Below are positions 1-11,418 of a DNA stretch of 64,000 bases, one piece after another. The stretch comes from Clytia hemisphaerica (Eukaryota; Cnidaria; Hydrozoa; Leptothecata; Clytiidae). The notes beneath the pieces were generated by a model, which saw only the letters and a list, made by a program, of their open reading frames with translations, did not search any database and was not told the DNA's origin. Position 1 is the first letter of the stretch, and every line of letters starts with the position of its first letter. The DNA lies in assembly GCA_902728285.1 (NCBI GenBank), contig CACVBU010001199.1, positions 165,844-229,843 of the forward strand, read 5' to 3'. Made by a program: the position numbers and the translations under genes.

Positions 1-804
1 TTTGATGGTTTCCGGCCACACTTTGTCATATCTGTCAACATGACTTGACCCCCGTTTTTATTTTTCATTCACATACGAATTCTTGTTGATTTATCAGGTA
101 ATCCGGGGGTTACGTTTGAGACACGATAGATCGAGTCTGTATTTAGATTACACAATTTTTGTTGCAAAGTATGGAAAGGACTTGGTTTGATAAACATTGA
201 GATTAAAAATGGAAACCCCAATCTACAAACTGTTTAACTTGTCTTTCTAAGATCATCCTTCCTATATCCTACTTTAAATCTTACGCAGATTTCTCCACGT
301 AAATTAAACTTATTTACTTTGTATAAACTGCTTTCAGAGTTTTGTTTGTCCTTTTTGTAAGATTGTTTTCTTTTCGAGTTAATCTACCCGTCTGAAATGA
401 ACCGTTTTTCAGGATTTTGATAATGGCCCACTTTCAATCCTGTTGGTCTATTTGTACTCATTTTGAGTTGTTTTAAAGGGTTTAAAATTGTGTTTTTGTC
501 TGTTGTAGTTCTAGGGACCTAAATGACCCATTGCAGCAACACTTTCAGTCATTTCAGCAATTAAAAAGTACTAAAAGCAAATAATAAGATTCATTTTTAA
601 TCTGCAATAAATCTTCTTGCTCAAAACACACCAATACACGAATATGATTCACCTTCTTAATACATGTTCCTTTATAAGAATGTTCAAAATTTCAGATTTT
701 CTTACCAGCTTTTTGAATTTTAAGCCTAAAAATGTTATTCTTATGGACACAAGCCAGCATTATCTTTTAAATAAAAAAACCTGTACGACTACTCTCTGTT
801 GGTA
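1..804. other. AT-rich non-coding stretch
   Basis: I see no exon, RNA gene or clear repeat here. The short open frame near 617-868 runs into the MITE at 807 and has no recognisable protein content. This is probably intronic or intergenic DNA. It may lie within an intron of the EML gene, whose upstream exons are not visible. Confidence 0.4.
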
Positions 805-806
805 TA

Positions 807-1078
807 CACGTTTTTTTTTAAGAAACACACTTTTAAGAAACATGAGGCTCAGCATGCCTAAAAACTAAGAAACATCTAAGAAACATGCTGAGGCTGAGAA
901 TGAGAAAATAACATTTTTTAATTCGGTTTTTTTAAGAACCTTCCAATCCAGCCTTTCATAAGGCTGATTATGTCAAAAAGTTTAGAAACGTGTAAGAAAC
1001 ATTTAAGGCTCAAAAGGCCGATTTCTTAAGAAACATTGAGGCTGCTTGGTAAAACTAGTTTCTTAAAAAAAAAACGTG
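807..1078. mobile_element. Tc1/mariner-like MITE (T-run TIR family), copy 1
   Basis: About 21-bp terminal inverted repeats: the left end reads CACG, a run of T, then AAGAAAC, and the right end is its reverse complement. The element is flanked by TA on both sides (805-806, 1079-1080), the duplication expected of Tc1/mariner insertion. The interior repeats short AAGAAACAT and AGGCTGAGAATGAG phrases, the latter shared with the copy at 8359-8648. No transposase is present. Confidence 0.8.
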
Positions 1079-1755
1079 TAATGAACACTTTGCTAGTATT
1101 TGGTAAGCAGAATAAAGGCAATAATTATTGCGTGCATTGAAAAGCAAGTGGACTACTTGACATCTCTCAAAACCACCCGTACTTTCCGCAAATGTCACTT
1201 GAAGCACGCTACATATCATGCTAAATTGTCAACAAAAACTTGAGTTACTTTTTGATAAGAACAGTACTGCACTTCAGACCTGATACAAATCCTGTACACT
1301 GGTCTATTCAATAATATAGCTCGCCGCGCTCGGAAAGTTTCTTTCATAAGTTATAGATACCTGATAATTTTTCACTCAAAACCTTATTGTAAAACTTTCT
1401 GAAAAGAGAATTCGTTCAGGTCCTCCTTTTTCCTTCGTCTCCTTCTTACATCATTGATATTCCACCTTTTGAACTTTCCATATGCGTGCAACGGAGATCA
1501 AATTCGTCTACTGGTTGCTGGTTTATACTAGTACTTTGCATGTGAGAAATGTATTGTTATCAATCTCCTAACTGACGAAAAACACTTGTCTGACCAGACA
1601 AAACAGGACTAGTTGTTCTCAAGTTGTGGTTTCCTGTAAGATCAACTGCTATGCGGAAAGCTTGTCTAGGAAATACAATCAAAGCAATTCAGGGCCTCAA
1701 TAATCGGAAAAACCGAACGATTTGGTCAGTAGTAAATTTTAGGTCCTATGAAGGT
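1079..1755. other. Non-coding stretch
   Basis: No gene or clear repeat was recognised between the MITE and the nested palindrome. Confidence 0.4.
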
Positions 1756-1982
1756 TTTTCATGTTTTATTAAGTAGTTGCGTAATTTCCCCCATTATGGA
1801 AACAAACGTTCGATTTGGAATAACCTCTAAAGATTCGAACGTTTGCTCTCAGCTGGCACGCAACGTTCTTTTAACGTTTATCTAACGTCCATATAACGTA
1901 AGATGAACGTTAAAACAACGTTGTGTGCCAGCTGGGCTTCCATAATGGCGGAAATTACGTAACTTTAGATCGAACATGAAGA
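1756..1982. mobile_element. Nested palindromic MITE with AACGTT-rich core
   Basis: An inner imperfect palindrome (1850-1934) begins CAGCTGGCAC and ends GTGCCAGCTG, with AACGTT-type words reiterated in each arm. Around it lies a second inverted pair: a stretch reading CGTAATTTCCCCCATTATGG on the left is mirrored by CCATAATGGCGGAAATTACG on the right. This looks like one fold-back element inserted in another, or one element with two-part arms. No coding capacity. Confidence 0.7.
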
Positions 1983-2125
1983 TTCTCTAGGAAAAAGTTT
2001 TGTTTTTTGTCTGTGAAGTTGAGAGGTGATCTGACCGATTGATGGGACTAAATGTATTTTCGGCTTCTAAGATTCTTGTGAGATGATTTCAGAAACGATT
2101 CTCGGCGACTAATAAGATAAGGGGG

Positions 2126-2202
2126 TGTGCATAGCACTACTTCGTCACATATCCTTACTTCGTCTCCTATTGTTATTTTCTTTTCTACGTCATAATGTAT
2201 GC
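2126..2202. repeat. Left terminal inverted repeat
   Basis: This is the reverse complement of 11000-11076 with only a few mismatches. It contains the two half-motifs GACGAAGTAAGGATA and TGTGACGAAGTAGTG (on -), which reappear as the cores of arrays A and B. Confidence 0.8.
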
Positions 2203-2427
2203 CTAAAAATTAAACAGCTAAATATACATGGTTTCTACTAGATTATTGTTAATCATTTAAACAACATGACGTAACATATGCTATTATGCAAGCTAATAAA
2301 GTTGATTGACAGATATCTTTGAATAAAATATGGCAAATTGATTGACAGATATATTTTTCTAGAATACATAAAGTAATTACCGTTAGGTGTGAAAATGATA
2401 GGCGAAGAGGTAAATAAAAAACATATT

Positions 2428-5400
2428 TTGACCATGTGACCAAGTAAGGATAAATCTTTTTGCCTGATCTGCGAAATCTAACTTTCAAGTCATGTGACCA
2501 AGTAAGGATAAATTGTTTTTGACTGATCTGCAAAATCTAACTTTCAAGTCATGTGACCAAGTAAGGATAATTTTTTTTTGACTGATCTGCAAAATCTAAC
2601 TTTCAAGTCATGTGACCAAGTAAGGATAATTTTTTTTGACTGATCTGCAAAATCTAACTTTCAAGTCATGTGACCAAGTAAGGATAAATCTTTTTGACTG
2701 ATCTGCAAAATCTAACTTTCAAGTCATGTGACCAAGTAAGGATAAATTTTTTTGCCTGATCTGAGAAATCTAACTTTCAAGTCATGTGACCAAGTAAGGA
2801 TAATTTTTTTTTGACTGATCTGCAAAATCTAACTTTCAAGTCATGTGACCAAGTAAGGATAAATTTTTTTGACTGACCTGTAAAATCTAACTTTCAAGTC
2901 ATGTGGCCAAGTAAGGATAAATTTTTTTGACTGATCTGCAAAATCTAACTTTCAAGTCATGTGACCAAGTAAGGATAAACTTTTTGACTGATCTGCAAAA
3001 TCTAACTTTCAAGTCATGTGACCAAGTAAGGATAAATTTTTTTGCCTGATCTGCGAAATCTAACTTTCAAGTCATGTGACCAAGTAAGGATAAATTTTTT
3101 TGCCTGATCTGCGAAATCTAACTTTCAAGTCATGTGACCAAGTAAGGATAATTTTTTTTTGACTGATCTGCAAAATCTAACTTTCAAGTCATGTGACCAA
3201 GTAAGGATAAATTTTTTTGACTGACCTGTAAAATCTAACTTTCAAGTCATGTGGCCAAGTAAGGATAAATTTTTTTGACTGATCTGCAAAATCTAACTTT
3301 CAAGTCATGTGACCAAGTAAGGATAAACTTTTTTGACTGATCTGCAAAATCTAACTTTCAAGTCATGTGACCAAGTAAGGATAAATTTTTTTGCCTGATC
3401 TGCGAAATCTAACTTTCAAGTCATGTGACCAAGTAAGGATAATTTTTTTTGACTGATCTGCAAAATATAACTTTCAAGTCATGTGACCAAGTAAGGATAA
3501 TTTTTTTTTGACTGATCTGCAAAATCTAACTTTCAAGTCATGTGACCAAGTAAGGATAATTTTTTTTGACTGATCTGAAAAATCTAACTTTCAAGTCATG
3601 TGACCAAGTAAGGATAAATTTTTTGCCTGATCTGCGAAATCTAACTTTCAAGTCATGTGACCAAGTAAGGATAAATTTTTTTGACTGATCTGCAAAATCT
3701 AACTTTCAAGTCATGTGACCAAGTAAGGATAAATTATTTGACTGATCTGCAAAATCTAACTTTCAAGTCATGTGACCAAGTAAGGATAAATTTTTTTGCC
3801 TGATCTGCGAAATCTAACTTTCAAGTCATGTGACCAAGTAAGGATAATTTTTTTTGACTGATCTGCAAAATATAACTTTCAAGTCATGTGACCAAGTAAG
3901 GATAATTTTTTTTGACTGATCTGCAAAATCTAACTTTCAAGTCATGTGACCAAGTAAGGATAATTTTTTTTGACTGATCTGAAAAAATCTAACTTTCAAG
4001 TCATGTGACCAAGTAAGGATAAATTGTTTGCCTGATCTGCGAAATCTAACTTTCAAGTCATGTGACCAAGTAAGGATAAATTTTTTTGACTGATCTGCAA
4101 AATCTAACTTTCAAGTCATGTGACCAAGTAAGGATAAATTATTTTGACTGATCTGCAAAATCTAACTTTCAAGTCATGTGACCAAGTAAGGATGAATTTT
4201 TTTGACTGATCTGCAAAATCTAACTTTCAAGTCATGTGACCAAGTAAGGATAAATTATTTTGCCTGATCTGCGAAATCTAACTTTCAAGTCATGTGACCA
4301 AGTAAGGATAAATCTTTTTGACTAATATGTAAAATCTAACTTTTGAATCACGTGACCGTGTAGTGGGAATACAAATTTTTGCGAAATTTTTAAAGAACTC
4401 TTACACAATGCATCGCGACCAAGTAAGGATAAATTTTTTTTGCCTGATCTGCGAAATCTAACTTTCAAGTCATGTGACCAAGTAAGGATAAATCTTTTTG
4501 ACTGATCTGCGAAATCTAACTTTCAACTCATGTGACACAGTAAGGATAAATTTTTTTGCCTGATCTGCGAAATTTAACTTTCAAGTTATGTGACCAAGTA
4601 AGGATAAATCTTTTAACTGATCTACAAAATCTAACTTTCAAGTCATGTGACCAAGTAAGGATAAATTTTTTTGACTGATCTGCAAAATATAACTTTCAAG
4701 TCATGTGACCAAGTAAGGATAAATCTTTTTGACTAATATGTAAAATCTAAATTTTAAATCACGTGACCGTGTAGTGGGAATACAAATTTTTGCGAAATTT
4801 TTACAGAACTCTTACACAATGCATCGTGACCAAGTAAGGATAATTTTTTTTGCCTGATCTGCGAAATCTAACTTTCAAGTCATGTGACCAAGTAAGGATA
4901 AACTTTTTTGACTGATCTGCAAAATCTAACTTTCAAGTCATGTGACCAAGTAAGGATAAATTTTTTTGCCTGATCTGCGAAATCTAACTTTCAAGTCATG
5001 TGACCAAGTAAGGATAATTTTTTTGACTGATCTGCAAAATATAACTTTCAAGTCATGTGACCAAGTAAGGATAATTTTTTTTTGACTGATCTGCAAAATC
5101 TAACTTTCAAGTCATGTGACCAAGTAAGGATAATTTTTTTTGACTGATCTGAAAAATCTAACTTTCAAGTCATGTGACCAAGTAAGGATAAATTTTTTGC
5201 CTGATCTGCGAAATCTAACTTTCAAGTCATGTGACCAAGTAAGGATAAATTTTTTTGACTGATCTGCAAAATCTAACTTTCAAGTCATGTGACCAAGTAA
5301 GGATAAATTATTTTGACTGATCTGCAAAATCTAACTTTCAAGTCATGTGACCAAGTAAGGATGAATTTTTTTGACTGATCTGCAAAATCTAACTTTCAAG

Positions 5401-6088
5401 TCATGTGACCAAGTAAGGATAAATTATTTTGCCTGATCTGCGAAATCTAACTTTCAAGTCATGTGACCAAGTAAGGATAAATCTTTTTGACTAATATGTA
5501 AAATCTAACTTTTGAATCACGTGACCGTGTAGTGGGAATACAAATTTTTGCGAAATTTTTAAAGAACTCTTACACAATGCATCGTGACCAAGTAAGGATA
5601 AATTTTTTTTGCCTGATCTGCGAAATCTAACTTTCAAGTCATGTGACCAAGTAAGGATAAATCTTTTTGACTGATCTGCGAAATCTAACTTTCAAGTCAT
5701 GTGACACAGTAAGGATAAATTTTTTTGCCTGATCTGCGAAATCTAACTTTCAAGTTATGTGACCAAGTAAGGATAAATCTTTTAACTGATCTACAAAATC
5801 TAACTTTCAAGTCATGTGACCAAGTAAGGATAAATTTTTTTGACTGATCTGCAAACTATAACTTTCAAGTCATGTGACCAAGTAAGGATACATTTTTTTG
5901 ACTGATCTGCAAAATTGCAAAATCTAACTTTAAAATCATGTGACCATGTAATGAAAATTTTTTTGACTAATCTGTAAAATCTAACTTTTAAATCACGTGA
6001 CCATTTAGTGGGAATATAAATTTTTGCGAAATTTTTAAAGGACCCTTACGCAATGCATCGTGACCAAGTAAGGATACATTTTTTTGAC
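2428..6088 (+). repeat. Satellite array A, ~59-bp monomer, about 60 copies
   Basis: Every monomer carries TCATGTGACCAAGTAAGGAT followed by a T-run, then TGMCTGATCTGCRAAATCTA and ACTTTCAAG. Copies are almost identical. A diverged segment with CACGTGACCGTGTAGTGGGA occurs four times (near 4330, 4750, 5500 and 5980). Blocks around 3780-4720 recur about 1.17 kb later, giving a higher-order repeat. Open frames here are by-products of the repeat and not genes. Confidence 0.95.
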
Positions 6089-7424
6089 CACACATCAACA
6101 TTTTGCTTTTAATTAATGTCAAACCAGCACGGCGATCTTTAATCGGATTCAAAAAATGTTCAATTTTGGTTGTGAAAGAAAAATTAATGAAGTTTAAAGA
6201 TGGAATTTTTCCTTTATACGATTCAGAATAATAAAACGGATATCCAGTGAAAATTTCAGAGCTCTACTTCTTCCTAATTGGGAATTATTCCGATTCCGAT
6301 TTTGAGGGAGCTTACGCGGGATATGGTGGGATTTTGAGGGAGCTAAAATCAAACATTTCCCAAATTACCCAAACTTGAGCAAACATCATCAAAACAAATT
6401 TTTGTGTTCAAATTGTACACATAGGGGCTTCATTGACCCAAAATATAGGGTTATTTTAGGAAACTGTACAGCACATATTACAAAAGTTAATTTTCGATTT
6501 CCCCGATTTTTAAACATTACTCCAAAGATCGCAGTGCAGAATAATTATCAAAATAATTTTACAACGGAGTTTAAAAAAATACTTACCAACATCTCTTCGT
6601 CATCTTCTTTTATAGGATTATATGTAAGCTCGATGTCCAAATTCCCTGATAAATATAACCGTGCCACTTTTCTGTCCTGGTTTGTGCTAGACAGGAGAAC
6701 TGTCGTGTGTTTTTTTATAATTTGATGTACACAAGATGGGTTTGAGCTGTGAGTCCAATATTGGACTCACATTTTTTACAGTGGGAAATTCGAATTTAGC
6801 GCTGTCCTCACTTACTAAAATAAAATCCAAATTTTGAAAGTTGCGCTTTCTCTAAGAAAGTGTGACCAGTAAAAGAATAACAAAATTTGATTGGCTATGT
6901 TTTCAACCGTTATTAAGATCTGAGAAATTCAAACTCTCAGCCCATACCATGCTATACATTTCGCTATCAGTTTATCAAAGAAGAAATCATAGCATGGATT
7001 CCCAGGCTAGGTTTGTGCGCTCCCTTCCTTTAACCATATTCCGACCATCATTTTGAATTATATTGACGAATAATTCATAATCTTCGTCTTCTATAGCCGT
7101 ATTCTATAAGACGGTTCTCGGTTTTGATTACATTTCCAAAAAGCAGAATAAAAACGTAAAAAATAATAATTTTGCTTTTTCTTCTCATACTTTCTTGTTT
7201 TATTTCGTCACGAAAAAAAGCCATTTGCTTCAGAAGTTTTTTTCTGACAATGTGTAGAGCACCTGCGCATGCGTATTATGGTTTCTTCGAGACATTTCTT
7301 TAGATATTCAATCACGATTGTTCATCGTGCACTCACTCTTCAAAATATTACATATATATTAGTGATTTGATTGGCCAGTTAAAGAAATGTAATTTAGGTA
7401 TATGGTAGGTATTTCACATATTTT
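6089..7424. other. Unique centre of the 9-kb element
   Basis: Non-repetitive AT-rich sequence between the two arrays. A frame of 116 codons at 6375-6725 has no recognisable domain and low-complexity composition. A perfect 22-nt palindrome lies at 6749-6770, close to the geometric midpoint (about 6600) of the surrounding TIR pair. Confidence 0.5.
6749..6770. repeat. Perfect 22-nt palindrome
   Basis: GTGAGTCCAAT followed directly by its reverse complement, with no spacer. It can form a cruciform or hairpin. Confidence 0.9.
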
Positions 7425-8358
7425 AACTCAAGAAACTTTACAAATTGCACAAATAAAAAACGTTTCTCGGTCAATTTTTTACCCATTAAGAATGTTCATA
7501 GTTTTAATTAACAAACACTACTCGGTCACGCCTTTTTACTCATTAGAAATGATCATACTTGCATCCAAACACCAAAACACTACTTGGTCACGCCATTTTA
7601 CTCATAAGAAATATTCCTAATTTGGACCGAAAACTCCAAACACTAATTGATCACATTTTTATCCTTAAAAATGCTCATAGTTTGCACCAAAAGACCAAAC
7701 ACTACTTGGTCACGTTTTTCCATTCACTAGAAATTTTAATAACTTGGAACAAAAACACCAAACAATACTTGGTTACGTCTTTTTACCCATTAGAAATGAT
7801 CATACTTGCATCCAAACACCAAAACACTACTTGGTCACGCCATTTTACTCATAAGAAATATTCCTAATTTGGACCGAAAACTCCAAACACTAATTGATCA
7901 CATTTTTATCCTTAAAAATGCTCATAGTTTGCACCAAAAGACCAAACACTACTTGGTCACGTTTTTCCATTCACTAGAATATTTAATAACTTGGAACAAA
8001 AACACCAAACACTACTTGGTCACGTCTTTTTACCCATTAGAAATGATCATACTTGCATCCAAACACCAAAACACTACTTGGTCACGCCATTTTACTCATA
8101 AGAAATATTCCTAATTTGGACCGAAAACTCCAAACACTAATTGATCACATTTTTTTTTATCCTTAAAAATGCTCATAGTTTGCACCAAAAGACCAAACAC
8201 TACTTGGTCACGTTTTTCCATTCACTACAAATGTTAATAACTTGGAACAAAAACACCAAACACTACTTGGTCACGTCTTTTTACCCATTAGAAATGATTA
8301 TACTTGCATCCAAACACCAAAACACTACTTGGTCACGCCATTTTACTCATAAGAAATA

Positions 8359-8648
8359 CACGTTTTTTTTTTATAAGGAACACGTTTATAAGGAACTCGA
8401 GGCTGAAAATGGTTCAAAAAATAAGGAATTGTTAAGGAACTGCTCAGGCTGAGAATAAGTGGATTTTGAAAATAATGTACCTTATTGGGACTAATTTGAC
8501 CAAATTTTGATCTTTCAAGGGGCAAAAAGTTCAAAATTTCCTATGTAGTAAGGAACTCGATAAGGAACTTTGAGACTGAAATTCTCTGTAAAAATAAGGA
8601 ACTCCAGGCTCAGAGCAAAGTTAAGGTTCCTTATAAAAAAAAAACGTG
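8359..8648. mobile_element. Tc1/mariner-like MITE (T-run TIR family), copy 2
   Basis: Perfect terminal inverted repeats of about 24 bp: CACG, ten T, ATAAGGAAC, mirrored at the right. TA lies on each side (8357-8358, 8649-8650). The host array sequence reads AAGAAATATTCC when the insert and one TA are removed, matching intact copies of array B, so the insertion event is directly visible. Confidence 0.9.
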
Positions 8649-8955
8649 TATTCCTAGTTTGGACCGAAAACTCCAAACACTAATTGATCACATTTTTTTC
8701 ATCCTTAAAAATGCTCATAGTTTGCACCAAAAGACCAAACACTACTTGGTCACGTTTTTCCATTCACTAGAAATGTTAATAACTTGGAACAAAAACACCA
8801 AACACTACTTGGTCACGCCTTTTTACCCATTAGAAATGATCATACTTTCACACAAAAACACCAAACACTACTTGGTCACATTTTTTTCTTCATAAGAAAA
8901 GTTCATAATTTGGACCAAACACTACTTGGTCGCTATCGCTACTTTTTACTCATAA

Positions 8956-9818
8956 GGACATGTTTTTTTTTGACTGTACCAAAATGCCGATTTTCAACCA
9001 ACCCGTTTCAAATTGGCACTAACAGAGACAGCTGAACCCTTTCTTATCGTTATTCAAAAATAAGAAAATAGATTAGTAGCTCTGTCCGATACTTTTTGTC
9101 CGATCTTAATAGCTTTTATGGAACTTAAGATATCGCTTGTTGAATCCGGAGTATTTCAGGGATGAAAAAAATCATAGTCTATTTCGGATTTATAAAGTCG
9201 GCTCTATATTTGGCCTTTGTTGTGTCCAATTTATATACGAAACTTATATGAGGGTGTAGCTAAAGGATTGAATTTTCACATCGACCTCTCTTTTTTGGAA
9301 AAAAACGGAGGAAAATAGGATCAAATTGATCATTTTTGAAATCTAGGTGCTAATTCTAATCGTATATATATTTTCCTGACGAGTCTATCTATCGGGGAAG
9401 TGATTTGAGATTTTTGTTTAGTTGATAAGAAAGGAACGAACTAAAGAAAACGGGAATTGTTAAAATGAGTGAAAAATGATTAAAAAAGTCTTGATCATAA
9501 CTCACTCCGGCCTTTAAAAAAATTACTCCTCAGGCTATTTTATGATTTTAGACTACCTCAGAAATGCATAGAAACCTCCTCAGGACCGAATAATGAGTCA
9601 TGGAGTGAGATATGATCCAAAACACTCCATGATTAATTAATCCTGAAATACTCCGAATTTTGAACTTTCAAATAGCTCATTTTAAAGCCCTTCCCAAATT
9701 TCAATACATATCAAAATTTTGGGAAAATTCATCATGCGAATGACGAAATAATTAAAATAAAGTGATTTTCACGATTTTCGAAAACCTGATTTTGGTACAG
9801 TCAAAAAAAAACATGTCC
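8956..9818. mobile_element. TIR element inserted in array B
   Basis: Ends read GGACATG, a T-run, GACTGTACCAAAAT, and the mirrored ATTTTGGTACAGTC, A-run, CATGTCC. Array B sequence continues on both sides. The interior (9000-9780) has no recognisable gene. Confidence 0.8.
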
Positions 9819-10999
9819 ATAAAAAATATTCCTAATTTGGATATTTGGATCATAAACACTAAACACTACTTGGTCACGCCGCTTTACTCGTAAGAATTTT
9901 TCCTAATTTGGACCTCAAACACCTAATACTACTTCGTTACGCCTTTTTTCTCATTAGAAATGTTCATAGTTTGGACCAAAAACACCAAACACTACTTGGT
10001 CGCAACTCTTTACTCCTTAAACATTCAGATATTTTTCGCATAAAACCCCATCAAATGTTACTTAATCATATCTTTCATTAAAAGCTCTCCTCACTTCCAT
10101 TATTCGTCCAAAAATTTCTTCGATATTTAAAGAATTTTACGATATATTGAAAGTTCAGGTGCAGAGGAGTTGCTACCTTGCACTTTTGCGGCCGAAACGC
10201 CCGACGAGACAGAATAAGATATACCTGTTTCTATTGAGATTTTTTAAAAACATTCAATTTTTTTTAAAGCTTTAGGGTGCTCTTTCTTTTGAATCTTAAC
10301 CCAAAAATATTATTAAAATTTTTACGGCGATCGGTAACCGGTAAGACCGATTTTAAGGGATCCCAGCCGTGATCAGGATAGGATAGAGTGATCTGTCGAA
10401 AACGAAAGTGTCTCAGAACTTGTGACCTGGTTGATGTATGTATCAAAAAACTTCTTTCTTCTACATTTTGACTTGTTATAAGGAGACTTTATCATTACTT
10501 TTAGAGATACGAAAGAAACAAGCTGAAAAAATTTCGATTTTTAAAACTTCCACAGATAGATCAATGTGAAAACTAATTTATCTAAAATTATTTAAAAAAT
10601 AATATCAAATTCGATTCCTATTTTATTAGTTTTTTTTGTGCCGCTTCTTAGAAACCGTATACTGTATGTTCTTTACAAAGTTTTTGATAAAAAAAGGGTT
10701 CAGACATTGAGATTTCAACCTTTTGTATTACTTTTTGCTAGACGGAACAAAAAAGCGACCATCCATTCACTTTATTAGTTTGCTTGTTAACACCTTTAAA
10801 AAAAAGAGAGATCAACCATAGACTATTTCTTGTATCATTTGTTTATTAACACCTTCACATGAAAGAATGAAAGAACAATTTTTTTGTTTAATTTCAACAG
10901 CTATAAAGGTGTTACATACAGAACAATACAATAAAAAAAGAAAGTAGAAACCACCTCTAATCTCAAGATCAATCAGAAATAATTTATGCGATTATTCAT

Positions 11000-11076
11000 G
11001 CATATATTATGACGTAAAAGAGAAAATAACAATAGGAGACGAAGTAAGGATATGTGACGAAGTAGTGCTATGCACA
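11000..11076. repeat. Right terminal inverted repeat
   Basis: Mate of 2126-2202. On + it reads GACGAAGTAAGGATA followed by TGTGACGAAGTAGTG and ends GCTATGCACA. Confidence 0.8.
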
Positions 11077-11418
11077 GGGGGGGTTTCAGGGGGTACCCGA
11101 TTCCGCAACTCCGCCAATTTTTTCTCCAATTTCCGTCAAACCGTCTTAAATTGAACCAAAATTCCGTCACCGAAAATTCCTTTGAAATTCAATATTTTTG
11201 TCGAAAATTCCGCAAAATTTTGAATATCTTTTACCAATTCCGAAATTCCGCAAATTTTTTTGCTAAATTCCGTTTTTCCGCACTAAAATTGTCTAATTTT
11301 CCGTCTCCGTCAGAGAACCCAATTTCCGTAATTCCGTCTAAATTTTCGCCAAATTCCGCCATTCCGTCCGAAAAAAGGGCCGATTCCGCTCCTCCGCCAA
11401 CCATGAACCCCCCCCCCC
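11077..11418. repeat. TTCCG phrase-iterated element, copy 1
   Basis: Begins with a G-run and TTTCAGGGGGTACCC, then reiterates ATTCCG and CCGTC words about every 10-25 bp, and ends CCATGAAC plus a C-run. The copy at 59252-59589 is about 95% identical in the same orientation. The G-run and C-run ends make weak inverted termini. The 118-codon open frame is a composition artefact. Confidence 0.8.

Larger units (their letters stand above)
7425..10020 (-). repeat. Satellite array B, ~82-bp monomer in 247-bp triplets
   Basis: Monomers repeat CACTACTTGGTCACG with CATTAGAAAT or CATAAGAAAT spacers. Three sub-types alternate, so the larger unit is about 247 bp (for example 7559, 7806 and 8053). On - the core reads CGTGACCAAGTAGTG, matching the second half-motif of the flanking TIR. 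Two MITEs (8359-8648 and 8956-9818) interrupt the array, which resumes at about 9820 to 10020. Open frames of about 100 codons are repeat artefacts. Confidence 0.9.
2126..11076. mobile_element. 9-kb non-autonomous TIR element carrying two satellite arrays
   Basis: The left end (2126-2202) and right end (11000-11076) are nearly identical inverted repeats starting TGTGCATAGCACTACTTCG. Inside are tandem array A (2428-6088), a 1.3-kb unique middle with a perfect 22-nt palindrome (6749-6770), and array B (7425-10020) interrupted by two smaller MITEs. No transposase was found in any frame. The superfamily is unclear. G-runs flank both ends (2121-2125 and from 11077) and might be a duplication, but the right one also belongs to the neighbouring TTCCG element. 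Reading this as one element is inference from the paired ends and the shared core motifs. Confidence 0.65.

Noticed and set aside
2249-2533. 94-codon frame on - at the start of array A
   Set aside because: It runs from unique sequence into the satellite and has no recognisable domain; composition artefact.
2428-6088. CRISPR-like regular repeats
   Set aside because: No unique spacers; units are contiguous tandem monomers in a eukaryotic genome.
7559-8452. Three near-identical frames of about 102 codons
   Set aside because: They are 247 bp apart and follow the triplet period of array B; the protein is a translation of the satellite.
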